Shown here piece by piece: positions 55,101-62,372 of a DNA stretch of 64,000 nt. This stretch comes from an uncultured Eudoraea sp. (GTDB taxonomy: Bacteria > Bacteroidota > Bacteroidia > Flavobacteriales > Flavobacteriaceae): contig NZ_CAMYOM010000002.1 in the NCBI RefSeq assembly GCF_947260015.1, positions 62,001 to 126,000 of the forward strand, given 5' to 3'. A program made the position numbers and the translations under genes. The first letter of the stretch is position 1; every line of letters begins with the position of its first letter. Below the pieces are notes generated by a model. The model did not search any database, was not told where the DNA came from, and saw only the letters and a list, made by a program, of their open reading frames with translations.

Positions 55101-55363
55101 GTAGAATAAACATATTCAACCCCTTTGATATTAGAGATAAGTTTTTCGAGAGGCTTTACAACCCTTGACTCAACTTCGGTTGGGCTGGCTCCGGGATATC
55201 CCACAAAAATATCCGCAATGGGAACATCAATCTGAGGCTCTTCCTCCCTTGGAATTAAAAAGGAGCTGTATACCCCAATGATCATAAAAACTATCATTAG
55301 GAGCACTGTTAGCTTTGATCCTATAAATGACTTTGCAATTTTCCCTGCTAATCCTTCTTTCAT
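52169..55363 (-). CDS. RND efflux transporter permease
   Basis: 1064 residues, the usual RND length. An N-terminal helix (KLTVLLMIVFMIIGVYSSF) is followed by a large periplasmic domain, six helices, a second periplasmic domain and six more. The proton-relay pair Asp417-Asp418 is in GIVVDDSIIIAENMHRH. The Asp-Asp pair and IPREEEPQIDVP opening suggest the hydrophobe-type rather than the metal-type (CusA) pump, in which a Glu/Asp pattern differs. It pumps compounds from the inner membrane or periplasm through the TolC-like channel. It is part of a minus-strand operon: TolC-family protein, adaptor, permease, PII-like protein, DUF2892 protein. Confidence 0.93.
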   Translation of the reverse strand: MKEGLAGKIAKSFIGSKLTVLLMIVFMIIGVYSSFLIPREEEPQIDVPIADIFVGYPGASPTEVESRVVKPLEKLISNIKGVEYVYSTSMKEQAMVIVQFYVGEDIERSFVKLYNEINKHMDIMPQGVTFPLVKTRAIDDVPMLGLTLWSENYDDYQLKQIAQELTDEIEKINDVSAIQKIGGRNRQLRVVLDKDKMAESGLDFLSVAQMIKANNSQLSSGTFDKYDTEFTVTTGRFLETTEDVENLVVGVQQNQPIYLKQIAAIHDGAELPKNYVSLGFGQASEKAQLYNSEYPAVTISIAKRKGADAMKISDIILKKVDHLKQNLIPTDVHVEVTRNYGETASQKVSELLMHLIGAIIAVTFVVMLAMGWRGGLVVFLSVPITFALTLLSYYMLDYTLNRITLFALVFVTGIVVDDSIIIAENMHRHFKMKRLPFKQAALYAINEVGNPTILATFTVIASVLPMAFVSGLMGPYMSPMPIGASIAMILSLFVALTITPYLGFIFLREKEKKGKKKEEKQLEETFIYRIYERFEKPLLENKKIRWVFLGITFFLLLASVAMFFTKSVAVKMLPFDNKNEFQVVIDMPEGTTLERTAVVAKEISQYLTTIPEVINYQSYVGTSAPITFNGLVRHYDLRGGSNVADIQINLVDKHERSAQSHEIASLLRPEIRKIGKKYNANVKVVEVPPGPPVLSTIVGEIYGPDYDGQIAVANQIQGLLNNTKDVVDVDWMVEADQTEYEFIIDKQKAMLYGVVPEQITQTLNLALSERAITNLYDEDASNQISLVLALDEKEKSTINDISQLKVKSGMGTMNTIGDLTEVNKTITAKSIYRKNQKRVVYVIADMAGELESPVYAILGMTDKLNEIDIPEGYKLEELYIKQPDFEDNYTIKWDGEWQITLEVFRDLGIAFLGVIVIIYILIVGWFQNFKAPIVMMVAIPLSLIGIVLGHWLLDAFFTATSFIGMIALAGIMVRNSVLLIDFINLRVAEGVPLKQAVIDAGAVRTTPILLTAGTVVIGAFVILFDPIFQGLAISLMGGTIASTVLTLLVVPLVYYLIERKNHKI

Positions 55364-55424
55364 ATTTTTATTATTGCTTTATGAACTTCTTTGCTTTGTG
55401 GTCGTAAATAAACCTACTTCGGAT

Positions 55425-56513
55425 CTATTCTATAGATATTTTAGCCCCGTTAAATAGTTTTCCATCTGATGTAACAATAAAACTTTCATCTGCCGTTAAG
55501 CCCGACAAAACCTCGACCATATCGCCATAGGACCGTCCTAAACGAAGCCATCTGAGGAGTGCTGTGTTACTCTCGCTTACTGTAAATACCCCGGATAACT
55601 GCCCTTTATGAATGACTGCCTCTATGGGTATTAATGCTGCTCTTGATTGATTATCTGCCGTTATAGGAAATTTCACTGTGGCATACATCCCGGATAGGAT
55701 AGGTGCACTTGTTTCCAATAAGGACACTTTAACATGGTACTGTCCACCCGTATTTTTAGATGAGCTACTTACCTCAATCACTTCTCCGGAGACATTTTCA
55801 TTTAAGGTGTTTAAATCCACCTGCACTTCCATGCCCTGTTTAATTTTTGTTATTTCAGATTCGGGTACTAAAGTCAGCACCTGGTATTTCCCCGGAGCTT
55901 CTAATTCAAGAAGAGGCATGCCGGGATTAGCCATATCTCCGGGGTTTATGAACTTATTGGTCACTACTCCGTTGAAAGGAGCACGAATATCTGCATAAGA
56001 AAATTGTGCATTAACTTCATTTTTCATTTGCCTTGCGGCCTCCAGTCTCGCTTCGGCCATATTGTAATGGGCAGTTATATCATCCAGTTCCTTTTGGGAA
56101 GCGCTATTTTCCTGAAACAATGCCGTAAATCTTTTCAGGTCTTTTTCCGAATTGTTATAGGCTGCTGTAGCTTCAGCAATTCCGGCATTTACCTGAGCAA
56201 GCTTTGCAGACAGATCCATGTTATTTAAACTCAATAGAAGTTGTCCTTTAGTGACCTTATCCCCTATCCTTACATAAATCTTTTCTACATGTCCCATGAT
56301 TCGGGTACTTAAGTTGGCACTTTTAACGGCTTCTATGGTTCCACTGGTGGAAATCATATTCGGGCCATCAATCTCACCAACCATTCTTACTGTAACCGGA
56401 ATAACAAGCTCATTTGCCTGTTGCTCCTTCTTCTCTTTATTACTACAACTCCAGACAAGAAGTATCAGAAGTATGACGTATAATTTTTGCATGTTTTGGT
56501 TTTTATTCTTCAT
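55425..56513 (-). CDS. RND periplasmic adaptor (membrane fusion protein), lipoprotein
   Basis: 362 residues. Lipobox WSC (Cys at about residue 23), then a barrel-sandwich region (about 65-100 and 175-215), an alpha-hairpin (about 100-165, coiled coil) and a beta-barrel (about 220-300). It bridges the permease to the outer-membrane channel. It is 7 bases from the TolC-family gene and 61 from the permease gene, which supports one operon. Confidence 0.93.
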   Translation of the reverse strand: MKNKNQNMQKLYVILLILLVWSCSNKEKKEQQANELVIPVTVRMVGEIDGPNMISTSGTIEAVKSANLSTRIMGHVEKIYVRIGDKVTKGQLLLSLNNMDLSAKLAQVNAGIAEATAAYNNSEKDLKRFTALFQENSASQKELDDITAHYNMAEARLEAARQMKNEVNAQFSYADIRAPFNGVVTNKFINPGDMANPGMPLLELEAPGKYQVLTLVPESEITKIKQGMEVQVDLNTLNENVSGEVIEVSSSSKNTGGQYHVKVSLLETSAPILSGMYATVKFPITADNQSRAALIPIEAVIHKGQLSGVFTVSESNTALLRWLRLGRSYGDMVEVLSGLTADESFIVTSDGKLFNGAKISIE

Positions 56514-56520
56514 TATTTAA

Positions 56521-57822
56521 TTATTCTTTTGTTAAAAATTCCATGTAGGCCACAGCAGAATTGTGCTGAAAAATGGTAAAATAATATTCCAGCTGTTTCT
56601 GAGCATATTGCGTTTCGGCTAGAAGCAGATCCGTCGTTTTTTCCAAACCCTGTGCAAAACGATTGCTGCGAATTCTGAGCGCTTCTTTGGATTGATTTAA
56701 AGCCAGGGTGGTAAGCTTCAGATTATTTTTGGTGTCCTGAAGCATACGATTTGCTTTATTCAGCTCAAGCTGACTTTCCGATTTGTATTGCTCTAGTTCC
56801 AATTTGGCTTTTTCGAACTCTGCTTTGCTTTTATGGGCTTTACCAAACCGCCTGGTCCCATTCAGGATGTCCCATCTCAATTCTGCACCAAACAGATAGC
56901 CACTGGCGCTTCCCCTAAATACCTGGTCATCATGTAATTCGTAGGTCCCAAATGCATTCAGCTTTGGTAAAAAACTCATTTTATCTGACCTATATGTTTG
57001 ATAATAGGCCTCTTTAGCTGATTCCATTGCCAAAATATCTTTTCTATTCTCTGACACATTTTCCAAAGAAAATTGGTTTGCAAAAACCTTAAGTGAATCG
57101 GCAGGGGTCATTATCTGATAGGTGGAGTCATTCATCATAACCGACAAGTAATTGGAGGCATTTTGAATATTACTTTTTGCATATTGCAGTTGATTATCAA
57201 TTTCTGTTACTCGTACTTCCACGGCCAGTACATCAGATCTTTGCAGGTATCCCTGTTTGAAACTATTGTCGGCCAGCCTTTTGTTTTCCAATGCAGCCAA
57301 TTTTGTTTGTTCCAAAACTTCTACTGTTTTATATGCCAGCTGTAACTGCATATATGCTTTTTCAACCTCCAGCTTAAGGTAATCCCTTGTACGCCCGGAT
57401 TGATATTCCGAGGCCGTCAGTTTGGCTTTTGCTGCTTTGCGCTGGTAGAAACCATCAAAATTCAACAGGGGTTGCTGAATTTCAAAACGCGTCGCATAAT
57501 CTTCAATTTGACTTGGATTATTAAGGCGGTCCGGATTAAAATCGGCTTGTGTTACAATTTGCTGATTTAATTTAACGCCAAAAGCCATCAACGGATTGTT
57601 AGTGGCTATGCCAGTATGTGATAGACTAATATTAGGCAATAGTACGGTATTGGTTTGCCTAAAATCACCTTCAGCAGCCATAACATCCTTTTCTGTGATT
57701 TTTAAGGTTGTATTGTACTCCATTACCCTGTTCATTACCTCCCCCTTGGTAATCAGTACGCCTTTTTGCGCATTTATAAAAAAAACGCTTAACATGATCA
57801 GTATTTGTATCGTATTCTTCAT
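56521..57822 (-). CDS. TolC-family outer-membrane efflux channel
   Basis: 433 residues: a signal peptide (about 1-19, ending INAQ) and two repeats of the outer-membrane efflux domain with long coiled-coil helices (TKLAALENKRLADNSFKQGY; TLALNQSKEALRIRSNRFAQ). It forms the trimeric exit duct of the tripartite pump. It is the first gene of the operon; a -7 box and two GTAAC-N4-GTTAC palindromes lie just upstream. Confidence 0.92.
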   Translation of the reverse strand: MKNTIQILIMLSVFFINAQKGVLITKGEVMNRVMEYNTTLKITEKDVMAAEGDFRQTNTVLLPNISLSHTGIATNNPLMAFGVKLNQQIVTQADFNPDRLNNPSQIEDYATRFEIQQPLLNFDGFYQRKAAKAKLTASEYQSGRTRDYLKLEVEKAYMQLQLAYKTVEVLEQTKLAALENKRLADNSFKQGYLQRSDVLAVEVRVTEIDNQLQYAKSNIQNASNYLSVMMNDSTYQIMTPADSLKVFANQFSLENVSENRKDILAMESAKEAYYQTYRSDKMSFLPKLNAFGTYELHDDQVFRGSASGYLFGAELRWDILNGTRRFGKAHKSKAEFEKAKLELEQYKSESQLELNKANRMLQDTKNNLKLTTLALNQSKEALRIRSNRFAQGLEKTTDLLLAETQYAQKQLEYYFTIFQHNSAVAYMEFLTKE

Positions 57823-57840
57823 GTACTAATTAATTTGAAG

Positions 57841-57848
57841 CAAAATTA
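57841..57848 (-). promoter_or_regulatory. -7 box TAATTTTG of the RND operon
   Basis: Exact TAnnTTTG match on the minus strand, 19 bases before the TolC-family ATG. The first palindrome (57871-57884) is centred about 43 bases upstream of the inferred start point, the position used by class II Crp/Fnr-type activators. Confidence 0.6.
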
Positions 57849-57870
57849 GACTAAGAAGAAAGTGCAGATG

Positions 57871-57884
57871 GTAACCAATGTTAC
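57871..57884. promoter_or_regulatory. palindrome GTAAC-N4-GTTAC, site 1 (RND operon)
   Basis: GTAACCAATGTTAC, with arms extended to GGTAAC/GTTACC. Its geometry (5-base arms, 4-base centre) is that of Crp/Fnr-superfamily sites. It is centred 55 bases from the TolC-family start codon. Confidence 0.6.
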
Positions 57885-57893
57885 CAAAATCGG

Positions 57894-57907
57894 GTAACTA
57901 ATGTTAC
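57894..57907. promoter_or_regulatory. palindrome GTAAC-N4-GTTAC, site 2 (RND operon)
   Basis: GTAACTAATGTTAC, centred 23 bases further upstream of site 1, about two helical turns away. Confidence 0.6.
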
Positions 57908-58007
57908 AGAATATGAAAGCAGAATTGTATATAACAGGAAACAGTATACACCTGGTTTCTGAGATTGCAGATCGCTAGCCAATTATTGTTAGATGGGTAA
58001 AAAGAAA

Positions 58008-58661
58008 TTAAAGTTTGGTCCCGTAGGAAAGATCCCCGGCATCGCCTAATCCCGGGATTATATATCCTTTTCCGGTCAATTCGTCATCAATGGCAGCGAT
58101 CCACAGATGAGTATTTTCAGGGAAAACACTTTTTACATACTCTATTCCCGCAGTAGAACCAATTACAGAAATTATATGTATCTGCTTGGGTTGACCATGG
58201 TTTTTTAAAGCGTTTAATACATTCTCCAAGGTCTTTCCGGTTGCAAGCATAGGATCTGTTAATATGAGTGTTTTACCTCCCAATGCCGGAGCTGCAAAAT
58301 ATTTAACGATTACATCAAAGTCGTTACCCCCGTCCGGATGATGTCTGTAGGCTGAAATAAAAGCGTTCTCAGCCTTGTCAAAATAATTCAATAGTCCCCG
58401 GTGTAATGGTAATCCTGCCCTTAGAACAGAACATAGTACAAGATTATTTAAGGGTAAGGCCATGGCTTTATGACCAAAAGGTGTTTGCACGGTATGTACC
58501 TTATAATTTAGAGTTTTACTTAATTCATAACACAAGATTTCACCAATTCGCTCAATATTCCTGCGAAAACGCATGGAATCTTTTTGAATATTTATATCCC
58601 TGAGTTCAGCAACAAATTGATTTAGCAAGGAGTTTTCAGCTGTGTAATTATGAATGATCAT
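58008..58661 (-). CDS. upp: uracil phosphoribosyltransferase
   Basis: 217 residues. It has the UPRT signatures VLRAGLPLHRG, the PRPP-binding loop LTDPMLATGKTL, and the uracil-binding C-terminal GKGYIIPGLGDAGD. The enzyme converts uracil and PRPP to UMP in pyrimidine salvage. No close operon partner; the barrel-protein gene upstream on the same strand ends 32 bases before it, so co-transcription is possible. Confidence 0.96.
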   Translation of the reverse strand: MIIHNYTAENSLLNQFVAELRDINIQKDSMRFRRNIERIGEILCYELSKTLNYKVHTVQTPFGHKAMALPLNNLVLCSVLRAGLPLHRGLLNYFDKAENAFISAYRHHPDGGNDFDVIVKYFAAPALGGKTLILTDPMLATGKTLENVLNALKNHGQPKQIHIISVIGSTAGIEYVKSVFPENTHLWIAAIDDELTGKGYIIPGLGDAGDLSYGTKL

Positions 58662-58693
58662 TCATTTTATGATTTACTCTAAAGATACATTTT

Positions 58694-59584
58694 TTAGGAT
58701 TTAAACCAGTAACTTATCCCGGCGGACCAATAGAAAACCGGCTTAAGATCTTCTTCAACTATAGTATCTTCATTTATTATTGTTGCGCTGCTTTGAGGAA
58801 ACGCCATCATGGGGTAAAATGAAAAGAAAAAATGCCTGTAATTGTAATGCAATGGAATTGCTAATTCTATATTGAGAACTTTAAATTTTTGAACTTCGTC
58901 AATATTAATCGTATTGGATTCCGCTGTTCCGGAACCTGAATTACCCATACCATTTCCTTTTCTATTCCCTAAACGACTGCTCCTATAGTATTGTTCATAA
59001 AAATTTTGTGTTCCCGCATATAAAGAAATATTGGGGATAATCATTAGATTTTTATTGATGGCATAAAAAGTACGATCGAGCATCAACCCGGTAATAATAT
59101 CGGTGGAACTCCCATCATTGAAATAACTACTTAAAGAGAAGGTAGCCTCCATTACCTCAAAATCATAGCTAATAACCCCGGTTAGATCGCCCAAAACAGA
59201 AGACATCACATTAAAGCTTTCATCACTAAAAAAGTAAGCAGTTCCCGAAATACCGCCGCTAAAGTTGTTTGAATTGAAGTTGTAACCCGCGCTGAGTAAA
59301 ATAAGGTCAACTCGGTTAGCTTCTGATCCTGTAAGGAATGACAAGGACGCATCGGCAAAAAAACCTGATTTGTTGTAGTACCCTATTGAAGGGAACAGAT
59401 AAGGGGCGGCAATAGAATCGCGCCTTCCCATAAAAACGTTATCATTGATATAACTAACATTTGCCAGGAAATAAGAAAAGTCTTCATTAACAAAATCATT
59501 GGTGGTTTTAACAGGGTCTTGAGCTACAAGAACTAAAGGGGTAATCGAGAATAAAAAAAAATTCAAAATAAGTCGAATCTTCAT
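58694..59584 (-). CDS. hypothetical outer-membrane beta-barrel-like protein
   Basis: 296 residues: a signal peptide (about 1-21, VLVAQ) and alternating strands rich in Tyr, Phe, Ser and Asn, ending VFYWSAGISYWFKS, a terminal aromatic strand typical of outer-membrane barrels. A Gly/Asn/Ser-rich loop (about 205-222) separates strands. No family is certain. It lies downstream of the DUF6799 gene, behind a hairpin that could act as a partial terminator, so both could be expressed from the promoter at 60346. Confidence 0.6.
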   Translation of the reverse strand: MKIRLILNFFLFSITPLVLVAQDPVKTTNDFVNEDFSYFLANVSYINDNVFMGRRDSIAAPYLFPSIGYYNKSGFFADASLSFLTGSEANRVDLILLSAGYNFNSNNFSGGISGTAYFFSDESFNVMSSVLGDLTGVISYDFEVMEATFSLSSYFNDGSSTDIITGLMLDRTFYAINKNLMIIPNISLYAGTQNFYEQYYRSSRLGNRKGNGMGNSGSGTAESNTINIDEVQKFKVLNIELAIPLHYNYRHFFFSFYPMMAFPQSSATIINEDTIVEEDLKPVFYWSAGISYWFKS

Positions 59585-59602
59585 TTTGGATTGCTTTAAA
59601 TA

Positions 59603-59629
59603 AGGGCCCCGGAATTTATCCGGAGCCCT
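59603..59629 (-). terminator. hairpin between the DUF6799 and barrel-protein genes
   Basis: Stem AGGGCCCCGGA with TCCGGAGCCCT (one mismatch), 5-base loop; on the minus strand it is followed by TTATTTAAA. It may reduce read-through from the DUF6799 gene. Confidence 0.6.
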
Positions 59630-59638
59630 CTAAAGTGT

Positions 59639-60316
59639 TTATTTTGTGCTTATTTTTTTCTTTTTCATAGCAGGCTTATTTACACCTTTTTTTATCATCT
59701 TTTTATGAGGGGCAATGTTTTTTTGTATCATCATTTTGCGATACTGATACATATTACTAAACATTTGACCATCAGTATTCAGGCATTGTCCATCGTGCAG
59801 TTGTAATCTCTTTTGATCTCTTGTTTGAAAACTTCCATCAGGGTTCACTACAACTCCATTTCCAAGGTCCAGACTTTCATTCAAACGCTGTTGTGTCTGA
59901 TTCCTTACGACATACATATCACCGTCAACCAAAGTGTATTGAACTCTATTTTGATTTCGTTCCCGAATTTGATCCTGGGATAAACCTATATTCTCTTGGC
60001 CTACTTTGTAGCGGTATTGATATTCATTCCGATATTTGATTCCATCACTATCTAAACATTCGCCATTCTTTAGTTTCAAGTGGGCACCATCTGCGGTTTG
60101 ATATGTTCCATTAGGAGATAACACAGATCCATCTGATAACTTCTGCTTATCTTTAAGGCGCATTTCCGCCCTATCTCTTAATTCCAACATTTCGCCGTTA
60201 ACCATAACCAATTTGGTACGGTCTTGATCCTGAATTCTATCCTGATCTCTTTCCTGGGCCGTAAGCGCCGTAGATCCGAAAACTACAAACGCAAATAAAA
60301 AAAACATTCTTTTCAT
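59639..60316 (-). CDS. DUF6799 repeat exported protein
   Basis: 225 residues: a signal peptide (about 1-20, ending LTAQ), a charged Asp/Arg/Gln stretch, then two tandem repeats of a DUF6799-type unit (about 32-92 and 124-186), each with VMVNGEML or LVDGDMYV, LSDGSVLSPNGTYQT or LGNGVVVNPDGSFQT, and KNGECLDSDG or HDGQCLNTDG. The C-terminus is very Lys-rich (about 200-225). Function unknown. Upstream are a -7 box and two palindromes, so it may share control with the sulfite-dehydrogenase and RND operons. Confidence 0.75.
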   Translation of the reverse strand: MKRMFFLFAFVVFGSTALTAQERDQDRIQDQDRTKLVMVNGEMLELRDRAEMRLKDKQKLSDGSVLSPNGTYQTADGAHLKLKNGECLDSDGIKYRNEYQYRYKVGQENIGLSQDQIRERNQNRVQYTLVDGDMYVVRNQTQQRLNESLDLGNGVVVNPDGSFQTRDQKRLQLHDGQCLNTDGQMFSNMYQYRKMMIQKNIAPHKKMIKKGVNKPAMKKKKISTK

Positions 60317-60345
60317 GGTATTGAGATTTAATATTAATAATGCTA

Positions 60346-60353
60346 CAAATCTA
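60346..60353 (-). promoter_or_regulatory. -7 box TAGATTTG of the DUF6799 gene
   Basis: Exact TAnnTTTG match on the minus strand, 30 bases before the ATG at 60316. The palindrome at 60376-60389 is centred about 42 bases upstream of the inferred start. Confidence 0.55.
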
Positions 60354-60375
60354 TAAGACTAAAATAACAGGGACA

Positions 60376-60389
60376 ATGACATTAGTCAT
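60376..60389. promoter_or_regulatory. palindrome ATGAC-N4-GTCAT
   Basis: 5-base arms around ATTA, with the same geometry as the GTAAC sites but a different arm sequence. It is at a class II activator position for the DUF6799 promoter. Confidence 0.45.
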
Positions 60390-60417
60390 GTAACCTCAAT
60401 AAATACGGGGGTTTTGT

Positions 60418-60431
60418 GTAACCTATGTTAC
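60418..60431. promoter_or_regulatory. palindrome GTAAC-N4-GTTAC, site 3
   Basis: GTAACCTATGTTAC, arms extended to TGTAAC/GTTACA. It lies 102 bases upstream of the DUF6799 ATG. Confidence 0.6.
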
Positions 60432-60603
60432 ATTCAGAAGAATTTTTTTAAGGAATTTAAGGAATTGCAAAATCCGTATATTTACAGATAGCATACAGCT
60501 TATTTAAGAAAAAAACGAGTTCGTTATCTGCATTAGCCGCACACAGATTTTCCTCAGAAACCACATGATTTCCTGAATATAATTTACTGCTATTTGAAGT
60601 ATA

Positions 60604-60617
60604 GTAACATTTGTTAC
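60604..60617. promoter_or_regulatory. palindrome GTAAC-N4-GTTAC, site 4 (sulfite-dehydrogenase operon)
   Basis: GTAACATTTGTTAC, centred 61 bases upstream of the sulfite-dehydrogenase ATG. The likely -7 region downstream is not a perfect TAnnTTTG, as expected for an activator-dependent promoter. Confidence 0.6.
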
Positions 60618-60671
60618 AAGGACTTTACTAAATAAATTCTTAATTTAGATTCTTTGGAAATAAATTGAATA

Positions 60672-61892
60672 ATGAAAAGACGAAACTTCGTTAAAAAGGC
60701 CACTATAGGCACCATGGCCTCCGTAATTGGCGCTGATATTGTATTTGGTTCGGTAATGCCCGAAGGATATAAACCTTTGGCCCTGCAGGACCCGGACCCT
60801 TTCAAAATGTTCGATAAGGATAAAGGAATGGTGGTGTTAAATGACAAGCCCTGGAATATTGAAGCAAAGGCTCACCTTTTGGATGATAAAATAACGCCTA
60901 ATAAGTTCATGTTTATCCGTAACAATGGATTAATTCCTGAAAATATAGATGCTAACAAATGGACCTTAACATTTGATGGAGAGTCAGTTAGGCAAGAGAA
61001 AACATATACGCTCGCAGAATTAAAATCAAAATTCCCACAGTATACCTATGAATTAACCCTGGAATGTGGGGGTAATGGCCGAAGTGAATTCGACCCACCC
61101 GCAAAGGGAAATCAATGGACAATTGGTGCCGTTTCCTGTGCCAGTTGGACCGGAATCAGGTTAAAAGATGTTTTGGAAGATGTTGGAATAAAAGAGGACG
61201 CAGTGTATATTGGTTATCACGCTGTGGATGAACATTTAAGCCGGGATCCGGGCAAAGAGCCCATTTCCCGCGGTGCCCCGATGCTAAAAGCAATGCAGGA
61301 GGAAACTTTACTTGCTTTTAAAATGAATAACGAGGACATTCCATTAGCTCATGGTTACCCATTGCGGCTTATAGCCGGGGGCTGGCCGGCTTCAGTTTCC
61401 GGAAAATGGATTAATAGAATTAGCATTCGAAATAAAGTACATGATGGCACCAAAATGACCGGAACAGCGTACAGAGTACCTTGTAATCCTGTTGCGCCAG
61501 GCGAAAAGGTTAAAGATGAGGATATGTGTATTATAGAATCTATGCCGGTAAAATCTTTAATCACCTATCCCAAAACCGGAGCTATGATTGGTAAAGGCAA
61601 AAAATTGGACATCCGCGGACATGCCTGGGCCGGAGAACTTGAAGTAGTTCAAATGGAATATTCCATAGATTTTGGTTCCACCTGGCAGACCTGTCCTATT
61701 GATAAACCGGCAAACAGACTGGCATGGCAAAATTTTAATGCTTCAATAGACTTTCCAAAAGAAGGTTATTATGAAGTTTGGGCGCGGGCCACAGATTCCC
61801 GTGGCATAAGTCAACCCATGCTATTACCAGGCTGGAATCCTAAGGGTTACCTGAATAACGCATGCCATAGAATTGCAGTAAAGGTTTCATAA
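60672..61892 (+). CDS. Tat-exported molybdopterin sulfite dehydrogenase (SoxC/SorA-type)
   Basis: 406 residues. A twin-arginine leader (KRRNFVKK, then a hydrophobic stretch) directs folded export. The sulfite-oxidase molybdopterin domain (about 75-270) has the molybdenum-ligating Cys132 in LECGGNGR, then a HLSRDPGKEP segment and an AHGYPLRLIAGGWPASVSGKW substrate/cofactor region, followed by a dimerisation domain (about 290-406) ending RIAVKVS. It oxidises sulfite to sulfate in the periplasm. The next gene, starting directly after the stop, encodes a cytochrome c, its probable electron acceptor. SoxC versus SorA-type cannot be decided; other Sox genes are not in the window. Confidence 0.9.
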   Translation: MKRRNFVKKATIGTMASVIGADIVFGSVMPEGYKPLALQDPDPFKMFDKDKGMVVLNDKPWNIEAKAHLLDDKITPNKFMFIRNNGLIPENIDANKWTLTFDGESVRQEKTYTLAELKSKFPQYTYELTLECGGNGRSEFDPPAKGNQWTIGAVSCASWTGIRLKDVLEDVGIKEDAVYIGYHAVDEHLSRDPGKEPISRGAPMLKAMQEETLLAFKMNNEDIPLAHGYPLRLIAGGWPASVSGKWINRISIRNKVHDGTKMTGTAYRVPCNPVAPGEKVKDEDMCIIESMPVKSLITYPKTGAMIGKGKKLDIRGHAWAGELEVVQMEYSIDFGSTWQTCPIDKPANRLAWQNFNASIDFPKEGYYEVWARATDSRGISQPMLLPGWNPKGYLNNACHRIAVKVS

Positions 61893-62372
61893 ATGCAGGA
61901 ACACTCTAAGTTTAAACAGCAAGTAAAAGCCATCTATAGACTTATGGCAGGTTTATTTGGCTTATTCATTGTAGCTGCCATAGGAATCCTGTTTTTGTTG
62001 TCTAACCCAGATTGGACCAGGAAAAAAGCACCGGAAACGGAGCAGGAATATGTTGCTATTCCGGAAGAGGATGATTTCGACAAAATTGAAAATGGCGTCC
62101 ATGTACGAACCGGGCTAATAGAAGCCGATGGATTAATGACGGTGGTGAATAATTGTACAAATTGTCATTCTGCAAAACTGGTCACCCAAAACAGAATGAA
62201 TGAGGAGCGGTGGATAGCAACTATAAGATGGATGCAGGAAACGCAGAATTTATGGGATCTGGGAGGTAATGAAGAAATAATTGTAAACTATCTGGTAACC
62301 AACTATCCCCCAAAAAATAAAGGAAGACGTGAAATTCTATCAGATATAGAGTGGTATGATCTCAAGGATTAG
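61893..62372 (+). CDS. membrane-anchored monohaem cytochrome c
   Basis: 159 residues: a short cytoplasmic N-terminus, one membrane span (about 17-37, LMAGLFGLFIVAAIGILFLL), and a periplasmic haem-c domain with CTNCH (Cys88, Cys91, His92) and a distal Met candidate in IRWMQETQ. It starts at the base after the sulfite-dehydrogenase stop codon, so it is the probable electron-accepting subunit (SorB/SoxD-like role). Its 3' end overlaps the start of the broken rhodanese gene by 17 bases. Confidence 0.85.
   Translation: MQEHSKFKQQVKAIYRLMAGLFGLFIVAAIGILFLLSNPDWTRKKAPETEQEYVAIPEEDDFDKIENGVHVRTGLIEADGLMTVVNNCTNCHSAKLVTQNRMNEERWIATIRWMQETQNLWDLGGNEEIIVNYLVTNYPPKNKGRREILSDIEWYDLKD

Larger units (their letters stand above)
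60317..60671. other. regulatory intergenic region (355 bases) between DUF6799 and sulfite-dehydrogenase genes
   Basis: A divergent control region. It holds a minus-strand -7 box (60346-60353), an ATGAC-N4-GTCAT palindrome (60376-60389), two GTAAC-N4-GTTAC palindromes (60418-60431 and 60604-60617) and AT-rich leaders. No gene is seen. Confidence 0.65.
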
